Counted from the first letter of the stretch, positions 18,205 to 27,113 are shown. The stretch: DNA of 64,000 bases from Bordetella petrii (GCF_000067205.1 NC_010170.1:3162001-3226000), one strand, 5' to 3'. The notes: generated from the letters alone by a model not told the origin. Program-made: numbers and translations.

Positions 18205-18771
18205 ATGAAAGTTCCTGCTCCTCTGGCCCCCGGCTGGCTGTCCGCCGTTCCCCCTTCGTTGTCGCCCGCCCACAAATACTGGTTGATGCGCCCTGGTGCG
18301 TTGACGGCGGGTTTGCGCAAGCTCGGCAGCGTGCAGTTGCGCGTGCTGCGCGAATACGCCCAGGGCGCTCCGGTCGACGAAGCCCTGGGCATGGGCATCG
18401 TGCCGGCCAGCCCGGTGTGGGTGCGCGAGATCCTCATGTCTATCAACGGGGTAGATAGCGTCGTGGCGCGCAGCCTGACGCCGCTGGCGGCCTCGCACGG
18501 CATCTGGCAAGGCATGCGGCGGCTGCGCACGCGCCCGCTGGCCGATATGCTGTATCACGATCGCACCATCGAGCGCTCGGCGTTTGCCTGCCGGCGCCTG
18601 GCCTGGCCGGTGCCGTTCCACGCCACGGCGCGCGGCGTGCTGGCGCGGACCGATGCCGGCGCGCTATGGGCGCGCCGTTCGGCGTTCTGGCGCCACGGCC
18701 AGCCGCTGCTGGTGGCCGAATGTTTCCTGCCGGCGTTCTGGGCCGGTATCGAACGCCACCCGGCGCGCTAG
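18205..18771 (+). CDS. ubiC: Chorismate lyase
   Basis: UbiC removes pyruvate from chorismate to give 4-hydroxybenzoate, the first committed step of ubiquinone synthesis. The 188-residue product matches the family along its length: VWVREILMSINGVDSVVARS, the active-site Arg and His region, and the C-terminal LWARRSAFWRHGQPLLVAECFLP ending with Phe and Trp. Its start is 105 bp from the divergent rluF start. No ubiA lies next to it, although ubiC and ubiA are adjacent in many bacteria. aroC, which makes its substrate, is about 6 kb away. Confidence 0.93.
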   Translation: MKVPAPLAPGWLSAVPPSLSPAHKYWLMRPGALTAGLRKLGSVQLRVLREYAQGAPVDEALGMGIVPASPVWVREILMSINGVDSVVARSLTPLAASHGIWQGMRRLRTRPLADMLYHDRTIERSAFACRRLAWPVPFHATARGVLARTDAGALWARRSAFWRHGQPLLVAECFLPAFWAGIERHPAR

Positions 18772-18805
18772 CGCCAAGGCGCCCGCGCGACGCGAGCAGG
18801 CGGGT

Positions 18806-19342
18806 TCAGCGCCAGGCTTCTGGCTCGACGGTAACCTGCCCCAGGCCTGCCGACACATAGGCCGTGCCGTCCTGCACGTTCACGTGCAAATCCATGGTGC
18901 GCTCGGCCAGCAGGCCCAGCTCGCGGGTCTGGCCGGCCGGCAGGTTCACCACGCGCAGGTTGCGCGCCCGCGTCAACTTGCCGCGCACGCCTTCCCACCA
19001 CACTGTGCTGGCATGGCCGCCGTAGCAGTACACCACCACCTGCGCGGCACGGCCGCAGGCCTTCAGAATGCGACGCTCGTCGGGCTGGCCGACTTCGATC
19101 CACAGATCGATGGCCCCGGTCAGGTCTTTCAGCCACAGGTCGGGCTCGTCGGTGTCGCTCAGGCCCTTGGTGAACGCCAGGCCTTCCTGCGCGTGCAGGG
19201 CATAAGCCAGCAGCCGCACCATCATGCGCTCGTCGGTTTCCGAGGGATGGCGCGCCACGGTCAGCCCATGGCTGCCGTAGTAGTGGCGATCGCCGTCGGC
19301 GACGTGCAGATCGGCTTTGTAGATGGTTGCGCGCAGGGCCAT
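18806..19342 (-). CDS. yaeQ: YaeQ-family protein
   Basis: This 178-residue protein starts MALRATIYKADLHVADGDRH at 19342, a start shared by the family. Conserved blocks are YYGSHGLTVARHPSETDERMM, GLSDTDEPDLWLKDLTG and LWIEVGQPDERRILKACGRA. YaeQ adopts a restriction-endonuclease-like fold with Asp/Glu residues arranged as in PD-(D/E)XK nucleases. It was once reported as an RfaH-suppressing factor, but its cellular function is unsettled. It is divergent from the broken LysE-family gene, with an 18-bp palindrome between them. Confidence 0.92.
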   Translation of the reverse strand: MALRATIYKADLHVADGDRHYYGSHGLTVARHPSETDERMMVRLLAYALHAQEGLAFTKGLSDTDEPDLWLKDLTGAIDLWIEVGQPDERRILKACGRAAQVVVYCYGGHASTVWWEGVRGKLTRARNLRVVNLPAGQTRELGLLAERTMDLHVNVQDGTAYVSAGLGQVTVEPEAWR

Positions 19343-19399
19343 GAGAACGTCCAGCGGCGGCGGGCCGCAAAAAGCGGTAATGATACCCTTGGGTGCCCG

Positions 19400-19417
19400 C
19401 GTACGCGGCCGCGTACG
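19400..19417. promoter_or_regulatory. 18-bp palindrome CGTACGCGGCCGCGTACG
   Basis: The repeat is perfectly self-complementary and sits midway in the 106-bp divergent spacer between yaeQ (start 19342) and the LysE-family pseudogene (start 19449). It could be an operator for a dimeric regulator. No adjacent regulator gene is present to assign it to. Confidence 0.45.
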
Positions 19418-19448
19418 GTATGCTGGCGCAACCACCCCGGAGACCGCC

Positions 19449-20162
19449 ATGACGCCTACCGCCGCCCTGCTTGCCTTCTGTGTTGCCGCCGGCATCCTGA
19501 CCCTGACACCGGGCCTGGATACCGCCCTGGTACTGCGCACCTCGGCCGTCGAAGGCGGCCGCCGCGCGTTGCTGGCCGGCCTGGGCATCTGCGCCGGCTG
19601 CCTGGCATGGGGCGTGGTGGTGGCGCTGGGCCTGGGATCGCTGCTGGCGGCCTCGCAAATGGCGTACGACATTCTGCGCATCTGCGGCGCTGTCTAATTG
19701 TTCTATCTGGGCGCCAGGCTGCTGTGGCGTACGCTGCGGCGCATGCCACCCGGAATGCAGGCGGACGCCGCCGCGCAGCCGGCGCCTGGCGAATCCGGGC
19801 AGACCACCCGCCCCGGCGCACATTACGTCCGGTCGCCGGAGAATCCGGCCGGAGTGTCGGGCACCGCCGCCCAGTGGTTCTGGCGCGGTTGCCTGACCAA
19901 CGTGCTGAATCCCAAGGTGGGGGTGTTCTACGTGACCTTCCTGCCGCAGTTCATTCCCGCCGGCGTCAGTGTGCTGGGTTTCAGCCTGTTGCTGGCGGGG
20001 CTGCACGCCCTGATGGGCGTGCTGTGGTTCGCCGTGCTGGTGGCGGCCACCCGGCCGCTGGCGCGCTGGCTGCAGCGCCCCGCGGTCACGCGCGGGCTCG
20101 ACGGCCTGACCGGCACGGTATTCCTGGCGTTCGGATTGAAGCTGGCGATGGAACGGCGCTGA
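19449..20162 (+). pseudogene. LysE/RhtB-family exporter interrupted by one in-frame stop
   Basis: Members of this family export amino acids or homoserine lactones through six membrane helices. Codons 1-82 (MTPTAALLAFCVAAGILTLT onward, with the family motif TPGLDTALVLRT) end at TAA 19695-19697. The same frame then continues without a break from LFYLGARLLWRTLRRMPPG through FWRGCLTNVLNPKVGVFY to LAMERR at 20162. A typical homologue would have a Tyr codon (TAC or TAT) at this place, so one substitution explains the stop. No frameshift is needed. The region between helices 3 and 4 (about 45 residues, Ala/Gly/Pro-rich) is longer than usual. Restart at TTG 19698 would give only a partial protein. 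Confidence 0.87.
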
Positions 20163-20171
20163 ATGCGCGGC

Positions 20172-20204
20172 CAGGCGTCAGGCGCCTGCGGCGCCTGACG
20201 CCTG
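20172..20204. repeat. Perfect 15-bp hairpin of the GTCAGGC palindrome family
   Basis: CAGGCGTCAGGCGCC pairs perfectly with GGCGCCTGACGCCTG around a TGC loop. It lies between the LysE pseudogene and the convergent leuB gene and could end both transcripts, although neither side has a good U tract. It contains GGCGCCTGACGCC, related to GGTGCCTGACACC at 51621 and 62551. Confidence 0.75.
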
Positions 20205-20226
20205 AAGTTGCTTCACCGCGGCTTGC

Positions 20227-21303
20227 TCAGCCCAGCGCCTTCAGCACGGCGTCGCCCATCTGGCTGGTCGACACTTTGGTTGTGCCGGGCTCGTGGATGT
20301 CGGCGGTGCGCAGGCCTTCGGCCAGCACCGCGCGCACGGCCGCTTCGATGCGGTCCGCCTGCGGCGCGAGGTTCAGCGAATAGCGCAGCAGCATGGCGGC
20401 CGACAAAATAGTGGCCAGCGGGTTGGCGATGCCCTGGCCGGCGATGTCGGGCGCCGAGCCGTGGCTGGGTTCGTACAGCCCCTGCCCCGAGGCATTCAGC
20501 GACGCCGAGGGCAGCATGCCGATAGAGCCGGTCAGCATGGCCGCCTCGTCGGACAGGATGTCGCCGAACAGGTTGCCTGTGACGATCACGTCGAACTGGC
20601 GCGGATTGCGCACCAGCTGCATGGCGGCATTGTCGACATACATGTGCGACAGCTCCACGTCGGGATAGTCGCGCGCCACTTCGATGACGATATCGCGCCA
20701 GAACTGCGAGGTCTCCAGCACGTTGGCCTTGTCGACGCTGCACAGCTTCTTGCCGCGCTTGCGTGCCGATTCGAAGCCGATGCGCGCAATGCGGCGCACT
20801 TCGGAATCGGCGTAGCGCATGGTGTCGAAGCCTTCGCGTTCGCCGCTGAATGGACCGTCGGCCGCGTTGCGCACGCCGCGCGGCGTACCGAAGTAGATGT
20901 CGCCGGTAAGCTCGCGGATGATCAGGATATCCAGGCCAGACACGATCTCGGGCTTCAGCGACGAGGCGCTGGCCAGCTCGGGGTACAGAATGGCCGGGCG
21001 CAGGTTGGCGAACAGGCCCAGGGCCTTGCGCAGTCCCAGAATGGCTTGCTCGGGACGGAATTCGCGCGGCAGGCTGTCGTATTTCCAGTCGCCCACGGCG
21101 CCGAACAGCACGGCGTTCGAATTGCGCGCCAGGTCCAGCGTGGCGGGCGGCAGCGGATGCTCGAACTGGTCGTAGGCAGCGCCGCCCACCGGCGCTTGCT
21201 GGATCTGCAACGGCAAGTCCAGTGCGCCCAGGACGCGCACGGCCTGCTCAACGATCTCGGGCCCTATGCCGTCGCCGGGCAGCACTGCAATGTTATGCGT
21301 CAT
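20227..21303 (-). CDS. leuB: 3-isopropylmalate dehydrogenase
   Basis: LeuB oxidatively decarboxylates 3-isopropylmalate to 2-oxoisocaproate with NAD in leucine synthesis. The 358-residue protein begins MTHNIAVLPGDGIGPEIVEQ and contains the LeuB-specific RELTGDIYFG, which separates it from isocitrate and tartrate dehydrogenases. It also has the metal-binding signature NLFGDILSDEAAMLTGSIG and the cofactor loop HGSAPDIAGQGIANP. It is the third gene of leuC-leuD-leuB, 39 bp after leuD. A second member of the same superfamily lies at 62619-63689. Confidence 0.97.
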   Translation of the reverse strand: MTHNIAVLPGDGIGPEIVEQAVRVLGALDLPLQIQQAPVGGAAYDQFEHPLPPATLDLARNSNAVLFGAVGDWKYDSLPREFRPEQAILGLRKALGLFANLRPAILYPELASASSLKPEIVSGLDILIIRELTGDIYFGTPRGVRNAADGPFSGEREGFDTMRYADSEVRRIARIGFESARKRGKKLCSVDKANVLETSQFWRDIVIEVARDYPDVELSHMYVDNAAMQLVRNPRQFDVIVTGNLFGDILSDEAAMLTGSIGMLPSASLNASGQGLYEPSHGSAPDIAGQGIANPLATILSAAMLLRYSLNLAPQADRIEAAVRAVLAEGLRTADIHEPGTTKVSTSQMGDAVLKALG

Positions 21304-21342
21304 GAAAGAACCTATGAATGAATATCGAATACTTGAAACGGC

Positions 21343-21993
21343 TTACGCCACGGGCCGGCTTTCCAGCCACGGGTGGCGGGCCAGGCGCTCGGCCTCGAAG
21401 GCGCGGATCTTGTCGGACTGCCGCAGAGTCAGGCCAATGTCATCGAAACCGTTCAGCAGGCAGTACTTGCGGAACGGCTCGATGTCGAACTGCATCTCGC
21501 GGCCGTCGGCAGCCACTACCACCTGCCGTTCGAGGTCGATGCGCAGCTTGTAGCCGGCAAACGCCTTGACCTCATCGAACAGGCGCGCCACCTCGAGCTC
21601 GGACAGCACGATGGGCAGCAGGCCGTTCTTGAAACTGTTGTTGAAGAAAATATCGGCATACGACGGCGCGATGATGGCGCGAAAGCCGTACTGCGTCAGC
21701 GCCCACGGCGCGTGCTCGCGGCTGGACCCGCAGCCGAAGTTCTTGCGCGCCAGCAGCACCGACGCTCCCTGGTAGCGCGGCTGGTTCAGCACGAAATCGG
21801 GGTTCAGCGGACGCTTGCTGTTGTCCATGCCCGGCTCGCCGTGATCCAGGTAGCGCAGTTCGTCGAACAGGTTGGGGCCGAAGCCGGTGCGCTTGATCGA
21901 CTTCAGGAATTGCTTGGGAATGATAAGGTCGGTGTCGACGTTCTCGCGGTCGAGCGGGGCCACCAGGCCTTCGTGAGTGGTAAATGCTTGCAT
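21343..21993 (-). CDS. leuD: 3-isopropylmalate dehydratase small subunit
   Basis: LeuD is the swivelling domain of isopropylmalate isomerase and works with LeuC. The 216-residue protein starts MQAFTTHEGLVAPLDRENVD at 21993. It shows DTDLIIPKQFLKSIKRTGFG, the substrate loop LARKNFGCGSSREHAPWAL and the helix IIAPSYADIFFNNSFKNGLLP. The gene starts 11 bp after leuC, so the two are probably translated in similar amounts. The reading frame extends upstream inside leuC on a different phase, but that extension is not real. Confidence 0.96.
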   Translation of the reverse strand: MQAFTTHEGLVAPLDRENVDTDLIIPKQFLKSIKRTGFGPNLFDELRYLDHGEPGMDNSKRPLNPDFVLNQPRYQGASVLLARKNFGCGSSREHAPWALTQYGFRAIIAPSYADIFFNNSFKNGLLPIVLSELEVARLFDEVKAFAGYKLRIDLERQVVVAADGREMQFDIEPFRKYCLLNGFDDIGLTLRQSDKIRAFEAERLARHPWLESRPVA

Positions 21994-22004
21994 GACGGTG
22001 ACCT

Positions 22005-23408
22005 TTATCGGAAATTGCGGACGTCGACGAAATGGCCGGCCACGGCGGCCGCGGCGGCCATGGCCGGGCTGACCAGGTGCGTGCGCCCGCCCTGCCCCTG
22101 GCGGCCCTCGAAGTTGCGGTTCGAGGTCGAGGCGCAACGCTCTTCGGGCTCGAGGCGGTCGGCGTTCATGGCCAGGCACATCGAACAGCCGGGTTCGCGC
22201 CATTCGAAGCCCGCCTCGATGAAAATCTTGTCCAGCCCTTCGCGCTCGGCCTGCTGTTTGACCAGGCCCGAGCCCGGCACCACCATCGCCTGCCGCACAT
22301 TGGAAGCCACGTGCTTGCCGCGCGCCACGGCGGCGGCGGCGCGCAGGTCTTCGATGCGCGAGTTGGTGCACGAGCCGATGAACACCCGGTCGATGCGGAT
22401 GTCGGTCAGCGGCGTGTTGGGCTTCAGGCCCATGTACTGCAGCGCGCGCTCCATGCCGTTGCGGCGCACGTCGTCTTTCTCGCGGTCGGGATCGGGCACG
22501 CGCGCATCTACCGGCAGCACCATTTCGGGCGACGTGCCCCAGGTGACCTGCGGCTTGATGTCCTTGGCATTGATCTCGACCACGCGATCGAAGGCGGCGC
22601 CGGCATCGCTGTGCAGCGTACGCCAGTACGACACGGCCTGGTCCCACAGCACGCCGGTGGGCGAGAACGGGCGGCCCCGGAAATATTCGATGGTCTTGTC
22701 GTCCACCGCCACCATGCCCGAGCGCGCGCCCGCCTCGATGGCCATGTTGCAGACCGTCATGCGGCCTTCGACCGACAGGCTGCGGATGGTGCTGCCCGCG
22801 AACTCGATGGCATGGCCCGTGCCGCCGGCCGTGCCGATGATGCCGATAATGTGCAGCACCACGTCTTTGGCCGTACAGCCGAACGGCAGTTCGCCCTCGA
22901 CCTTGATCAGCATGCTCTTGGCTTTTTTCATCAGCAGCGTCTGGGTGGCGAGCACGTGCTCGACCTCGGACGTGCCGATGCCGAAGGCCAGCGCGCCCAG
23001 CGCGCCGTGCGTGCTGGTGTGCGAATCGCCGCACACCACCGTCATGCCGGGCAGCGTGGCGCCCTGCTCGGGCCCGATGACGTGCACGATGCCTTGCCGC
23101 ATATCAGCCATGCGGAATTCGGTGATGCCGTATTTGTCGCAGTTTTCGTCCAGCGTATCGACCTGCAGTTTCGAGACGGGGTCGTCGATGCCCTGGGCGC
23201 GGTTCAGCGTGGGCACGTTGTGGTCGGCCACCGCCAGGTTGGCGCTGATGCGCCAGGGTTTGCGGCCGGCCAGCTTCAGGCCTTCGAACGCCTGCGGGCT
23301 GGTGACTTCGTGCAGCAGGTGGCGGTCGATGTACAGCAGACAGGTGCCGTCGGATTCCTGGTGGACGACATGAGCGTCCCAGAGTTTGTCGTAAAGAGTT
23401 TGGGCCAT
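22005..23408 (-). CDS. leuC: 3-isopropylmalate dehydratase large subunit
   Basis: LeuC is the aconitase-type catalytic subunit that, with LeuD, converts 2- to 3-isopropylmalate in the cytoplasm. It has 467 residues and starts MAQTLYDKLWDAHVVHQESD. The [4Fe-4S] ligands are the Cys of FIGSCTNSRIEDL and the two Cys of GCSMCLAMN. The motif VCGDSHTSTHGALGALAFGIG is also intact. It is the first gene of the leuCDB operon, and a plausible promoter lies 59-87 bp upstream of its start. Confidence 0.97.
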   Translation of the reverse strand: MAQTLYDKLWDAHVVHQESDGTCLLYIDRHLLHEVTSPQAFEGLKLAGRKPWRISANLAVADHNVPTLNRAQGIDDPVSKLQVDTLDENCDKYGITEFRMADMRQGIVHVIGPEQGATLPGMTVVCGDSHTSTHGALGALAFGIGTSEVEHVLATQTLLMKKAKSMLIKVEGELPFGCTAKDVVLHIIGIIGTAGGTGHAIEFAGSTIRSLSVEGRMTVCNMAIEAGARSGMVAVDDKTIEYFRGRPFSPTGVLWDQAVSYWRTLHSDAGAAFDRVVEINAKDIKPQVTWGTSPEMVLPVDARVPDPDREKDDVRRNGMERALQYMGLKPNTPLTDIRIDRVFIGSCTNSRIEDLRAAAAVARGKHVASNVRQAMVVPGSGLVKQQAEREGLDKIFIEAGFEWREPGCSMCLAMNADRLEPEERCASTSNRNFEGRQGQGGRTHLVSPAMAAAAAVAGHFVDVRNFR

Positions 23409-23466
23409 GAGTAGACTCGCGCAATGTCCGGCCAGGCCGGACGGGACATCGAAAATCGATGCCCCG

Positions 23467-23495
23467 ATTATGCCCACGCTCTGAACCTAGTACAA
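23467..23495 (-). promoter_or_regulatory. leuC: Probable leuCDB promoter with two leader hairpins
   Basis: On the minus strand TTGTAC (23490-23495), a 17-bp spacer and CATAAT (23467-23472) form a good sigma-70 match. Transcription would start near 23460. The leader of about 50 nt contains CATCGA-TTT-TCGATG (23447-23461), right at the predicted start point, and GTCCGGCC-T-GGCCGGAC (23426-23442). No leucine-rich leader peptide is visible. Confidence 0.5.
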
Positions 23496-23559
23496 CGGCA
23501 GCAGTTATCCTAGTATTGAGACCACCACCCTGCCCGGGCCGCCCCCGGCGGCGCGCGGC

Positions 23560-24402
23560 CTATTTGCTCTTGCCGGAGGCCTGTTCGTATAGCGGCATGA
23601 CCCGTTGCGAAGCCGCCTGCAGGTCGGAAATGCGGGTGGCCGCCGACGGGTGGGTGGACATGAATTCGGGCGGCGCGTTGCCATTGTCGGCCGCCCCCAT
23701 TTTCTGCCACAGGGTCACGGCGGCGCGCGGATCGTAGCCGGCCCGCGCGGCCAGTTCGACCCCCATCAGGTCAGCCTCGGTTTCGTGGGTGCGGCTGTTG
23801 GGCAGGGTAAACATGACGTCGGTGAGCTTGCTGCCCAGGTCGGTGGGCACGCCCGTGGCAATGGACAGCACCGACAGGCCCAGGTTGGTGACCATTTGCT
23901 GCGACACGCGCTCCCGCGCATGCTCGCGCAGGGCATGGGAGATTTCATGGCCCAGCACCGCCGCCAGCTCGGCGTCGGTGGGCTTGATCTGGTTCAGCAG
24001 CCCGGTGTAGACGGCGATCTTGCCGCCCGGCATGCACCACGCATTGACCTCGTTGAGCGACAGCACGTGCACTTCCCATTGCCAGTTGGCGGCATCGGGA
24101 CGGAACGTGCCGACCTGGGCGATCAGGCGCTTGGAGATGGCGCGCACCCTTGCCACTTGACGGCTGTCGCGATCCAGCGCGCCTTGCGCGCGCGCCTTCT
24201 GGATGATGTCGGCATACTGCTGGCCGGCTTCCTGTTCGAGCGCCTGTTCGGGCACCATGCTCGACATGTACTGGGTTCGCTCGATGCCGATCGCCCCCGA
24301 CTGCGTGGTGTTGACACTGGCGCATGCCGCCAGCGCCAGGCTGCCGGCGACCGCCGCCGCCCGTAGCGCCCCCCGCAATACCGTTCGAATTCCAGCGTTC
24401 AT
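23560..24402 (-). CDS. M48-family metalloprotease lipoprotein (LoiP/YggG-like)
   Basis: This predicted zinc protease is anchored in the envelope. It has 280 residues from ATG 24402 (MNAGIRTVLRG), preceded by a strong GGAGG site. The lipoprotein signal ends at Cys27 in LALAAC. The zinc motif HEISH is at residues 152-156, and the third ligand Glu lies in THETEADLMGVELAARAGYD. A C-terminal STHPSAATRISDLQ block is typical of periplasmic M48 proteins in outer-membrane quality control (BepA, LoiP). It lies 74 bp after aroC on the same strand. The frame remains open far upstream across aroC, but that part is antiparallel noise. Confidence 0.9.
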   Translation of the reverse strand: MNAGIRTVLRGALRAAAVAGSLALAACASVNTTQSGAIGIERTQYMSSMVPEQALEQEAGQQYADIIQKARAQGALDRDSRQVARVRAISKRLIAQVGTFRPDAANWQWEVHVLSLNEVNAWCMPGGKIAVYTGLLNQIKPTDAELAAVLGHEISHALREHARERVSQQMVTNLGLSVLSIATGVPTDLGSKLTDVMFTLPNSRTHETEADLMGVELAARAGYDPRAAVTLWQKMGAADNGNAPPEFMSTHPSAATRISDLQAASQRVMPLYEQASGKSK

Positions 24403-24476
24403 GAAGCCTCCTCGCATCGCAAACATTGTCGAACCGGCGCGGCGCGCCGCGAAAAAAGCGGGGCTCGCCAGCGAGC

Positions 24477-25535
24477 CTAGCCGCACTGCGCCCGATGGCG
24501 CAGGGCATGATCGATGAGCACCAGCGCCAGCATGGCCTCGGCGATGGGCGTGGCGCGAATGCCCACGCAGGGATCGTGGCGCCCCAAGGTCTGCACCATG
24601 ACGGGCTCGCCCGCGCTGTTGACGGAGCGGCGCTCGACGCGGATGCTGGATGTGGGCTTGATGGCCAGCGATACCGTGACCGGCTGGCCGGTGGATATGC
24701 CCCCCAGCACGCCGCCCGCGTTGTTGCCGACAAAACCGTCGGGCGTGATTTCGTCGCCGTGTTCGGAGCCGCGCTGCGCGATGCAGCCGAAGCCCGCCCC
24801 GATGGATACGCCCTTGACCGCATTCAGGCCCATCATGACGTGGGCGATGTCGGCGTCCAGCCGGTCGTATAGCGGTTCGCCCCAACCCGCCGGCAGATTT
24901 TCGGCCACGACCTCGATACGCGCGCCGACCGAATCGCCATCGCGGCGCAACTGGTCCATGTAGGCCTCGAGCTCGGGCACGATGGCGGCATTGGGCGCAT
25001 AAAACGGGTTGGCCGGCACATCGTCCCAGGACACGAACGGAATGGCGATGGGACCCAGCTGGCTCATGTAGCCGCGCACCCGCACCCCATGGTGTTCGGC
25101 CAGCCATTTCTTGGCAATGGCGCCGGCCGCCACGGTGGGCGCGGTCAGGCGGGCGGACGAACGGCCGCCGCCGCGCGGATCGCGCAGGCCATACTTGCGC
25201 GTGTAGGTGAAGTCGGCGTGGCCGGGCCGGAAAGTGTCGGCAATATTGGAATAGTCTTTGCTGCGCGCGTCGGTGTTGCGGATCAGCAGCGCGATGGGCG
25301 TGCCGGTGGTTACGCCCTGGTAGACGCCCGACAGGATCTCGACCTGGTCGGCCTCCTGGCGCTGCGTGACGTGGCGCGAAGTGCCCGGGCGGCGGCGGTC
25401 GAGTTCGGCCTGGATGTCGGCGGCGTCCAGCGCCAGTCCGGGCGGGCAGCCATCGACCACGCAGCCGATGGCCGGCCCGTGCGATTCGCCGAAATTAGTA
25501 ACGCAGAAAAGAGTACCTAAGGTGTTGCCGGACAT
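24477..25535 (-). CDS. aroC: Chorismate synthase
   Basis: AroC makes chorismate from EPSP using reduced FMN, the last step of the shikimate pathway. The 352-residue protein begins MSGNTLGTLFCVTNFGESHG, which includes the first family signature. The others are visible as RPGTSRHVTQRQEADQVEIL and RGGGRSSARLT. Length and termini are normal. It lies on the minus strand upstream of the M48 lipoprotein gene. UbiC, encoded about 6 kb away, is one consumer of its product. Confidence 0.97.
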   Translation of the reverse strand: MSGNTLGTLFCVTNFGESHGPAIGCVVDGCPPGLALDAADIQAELDRRRPGTSRHVTQRQEADQVEILSGVYQGVTTGTPIALLIRNTDARSKDYSNIADTFRPGHADFTYTRKYGLRDPRGGGRSSARLTAPTVAAGAIAKKWLAEHHGVRVRGYMSQLGPIAIPFVSWDDVPANPFYAPNAAIVPELEAYMDQLRRDGDSVGARIEVVAENLPAGWGEPLYDRLDADIAHVMMGLNAVKGVSIGAGFGCIAQRGSEHGDEITPDGFVGNNAGGVLGGISTGQPVTVSLAIKPTSSIRVERRSVNSAGEPVMVQTLGRHDPCVGIRATPIAEAMLALVLIDHALRHRAQCG

Positions 25536-25619
25536 AGACAGGGCGGGAAAGGCGTTGGAAGCAAGCTCGATTATGACACCGACCGGCCCCCGCGCCGTTG
25601 CCGGACACGTAAGACGGCC

Positions 25620-27113
25620 TCAGGACGAGCAACTGACCTCGATGCCGCCTGCCCAGTCGGGCGGCAGCGCGGCGTAGGCGTCGCGGCCGGGTTGCTCGAC
25701 GCAGGGGTCGCGCAGCAGGGCCAGCAGGGTGTCGATTTCTCCCGCGTCGCCCGCCTTGGCGGCCCGGATCGCCTGCTCGGCCAGGTGGTTGCGCAGCACA
25801 TACAACGGGTTGACGGCGTCCATGCCGGCGGCGCGCGCCTGCGCGTCGTTGCCGGCTCCCTCCTGGGCATGGCGGGCCGCCAGGCGTTCGAACCAGGCCA
25901 GCGCGGCGTCGCGGTCGATGAACAGGTCCTGCAAGCCCTGCGGCCTCCCGCGCACCGCGTCGGCCAGCCGGCGGAACGTCAGGGTGAAATCGGCGCGGTT
26001 GTCGTGCATGAGCCGCAGCAGATCGTCGAGCAGGGGTTCGTCGTCGGCGCGCCACTCGCGCAGGCCCAGTTTGGCCGCCATGCGCTGGTGGAAGGCGCGG
26101 GTGAAGATGACTTCGTAACTGTCGAGCACGGCGCGCAAGGCTTCGACGTCGGGCACCAGCGCGTGCAGGCTGCCGCCCAGGCGATACAAGTTCCACAGGG
26201 CCACCGACGGCTGGCGGTTCCAGGCGTAGCGCCCCTCGCTGTCGGAATGGTTGCAGATATGGTCGAGCCGGAAGGCGTCCATGAACCCGTAGGGGCCGTA
26301 ATCGAGCGTCAGCCCCAGAATCGACATGTTGTCGGTATTCATGACGCCGTGGCAGAACCCCACCGCCTGCCACCCGGCCATCAGCTCGGCGGTGCGGCGC
26401 GTGACTTCGGCCAGCATGCGCAGCAGGGCGCCGTCGGGGCCGGGCGCTTCGCCGGGCCGGGGTTCGCGGCACTCGGGGTAGAACTTGTCGATGACGTAGT
26501 CGGCCAGGATGCGCAGCTCGTCCGGTTGGCGGCGCGACGACCAGTGCTCGAACGAACCGAACCGCACGAAACTGGGCGACATGCGCGTCACGATGGCGGC
26601 CGTTTCTACCGTTTCGCGCATGACCGGGTCGTCGGACACCACCAGCGCCAGCGAACGCGTGGTGGGAATGCCCAGGCCGTGCATGGCCTCGCTGGCCAGG
26701 TATTCGCGCACCGAAGAGCGCAGCACCGCCCGGCCATCGCCCATGCGCGAATACGGGGTCATGCCGGCCCCTTTCAGCTGCAATTCCCAGTTGCCATCAG
26801 GGCCCGCCACCTCGCCCAGCAGGTGCGCGCGGCCGTCGCCCAGCTGGCCCGCCCAGACGCCGAACTGGTGGCCGCTATAGACCGCCGCCAGCGTCTGGCC
26901 TCCCGGCAGCGGCTGCTGGCCCGAGAACACGCGCAGGAATTCGTCGGACCGCAATGCGTCGGCAGACAGGCCGATCAGGGCGGCGGCCTGCTCGTTGGCA
27001 TGCAGCAGGCGCGGCGCGGTCAGCGGCTGCGGCGCCAGCCGGGTGTAGAAGGCCGCCGGCAAGGCCGCGAAGGAATTGTCGACCCGCAATTGTGCAAGCG
27101 TGGCGGCGGTCAT
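25620..27113 (-). CDS. selO: SelO/YdiU protein adenylyltransferase
   Basis: SelO is a pseudokinase-fold enzyme that transfers AMP to protein side chains and is linked to redox stress. The 497-residue protein starts MTAATLAQLRVDNSFAALPA at 27113. It shows YSGHQFGVWAGQLGDGRAH, ELQLKGAGMTPYSRMGDGRA, SVREYLASEAMHGLGIPTTR and the metal-binding region GVMNTDNMSILGLTLDYGPYG. The bacterial C-terminal Cys is present in VSCSS-COOH; many eukaryotic homologues have selenocysteine near this place. The start overlaps the stop of the upstream DUF2069 gene by 4 bp, so the two are probably cotranslated. Confidence 0.95.
   Translation of the reverse strand: MTAATLAQLRVDNSFAALPAAFYTRLAPQPLTAPRLLHANEQAAALIGLSADALRSDEFLRVFSGQQPLPGGQTLAAVYSGHQFGVWAGQLGDGRAHLLGEVAGPDGNWELQLKGAGMTPYSRMGDGRAVLRSSVREYLASEAMHGLGIPTTRSLALVVSDDPVMRETVETAAIVTRMSPSFVRFGSFEHWSSRRQPDELRILADYVIDKFYPECREPRPGEAPGPDGALLRMLAEVTRRTAELMAGWQAVGFCHGVMNTDNMSILGLTLDYGPYGFMDAFRLDHICNHSDSEGRYAWNRQPSVALWNLYRLGGSLHALVPDVEALRAVLDSYEVIFTRAFHQRMAAKLGLREWRADDEPLLDDLLRLMHDNRADFTLTFRRLADAVRGRPQGLQDLFIDRDAALAWFERLAARHAQEGAGNDAQARAAGMDAVNPLYVLRNHLAEQAIRAAKAGDAGEIDTLLALLRDPCVEQPGRDAYAALPPDWAGGIEVSCSS

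Noticed and set aside
23560..25107. N-terminal extension of the M48 protease across aroC
   Set aside because: The family start with its lipoprotein signal and strong Shine-Dalgarno sequence is at 24402; the extension lies antiphase over aroC.
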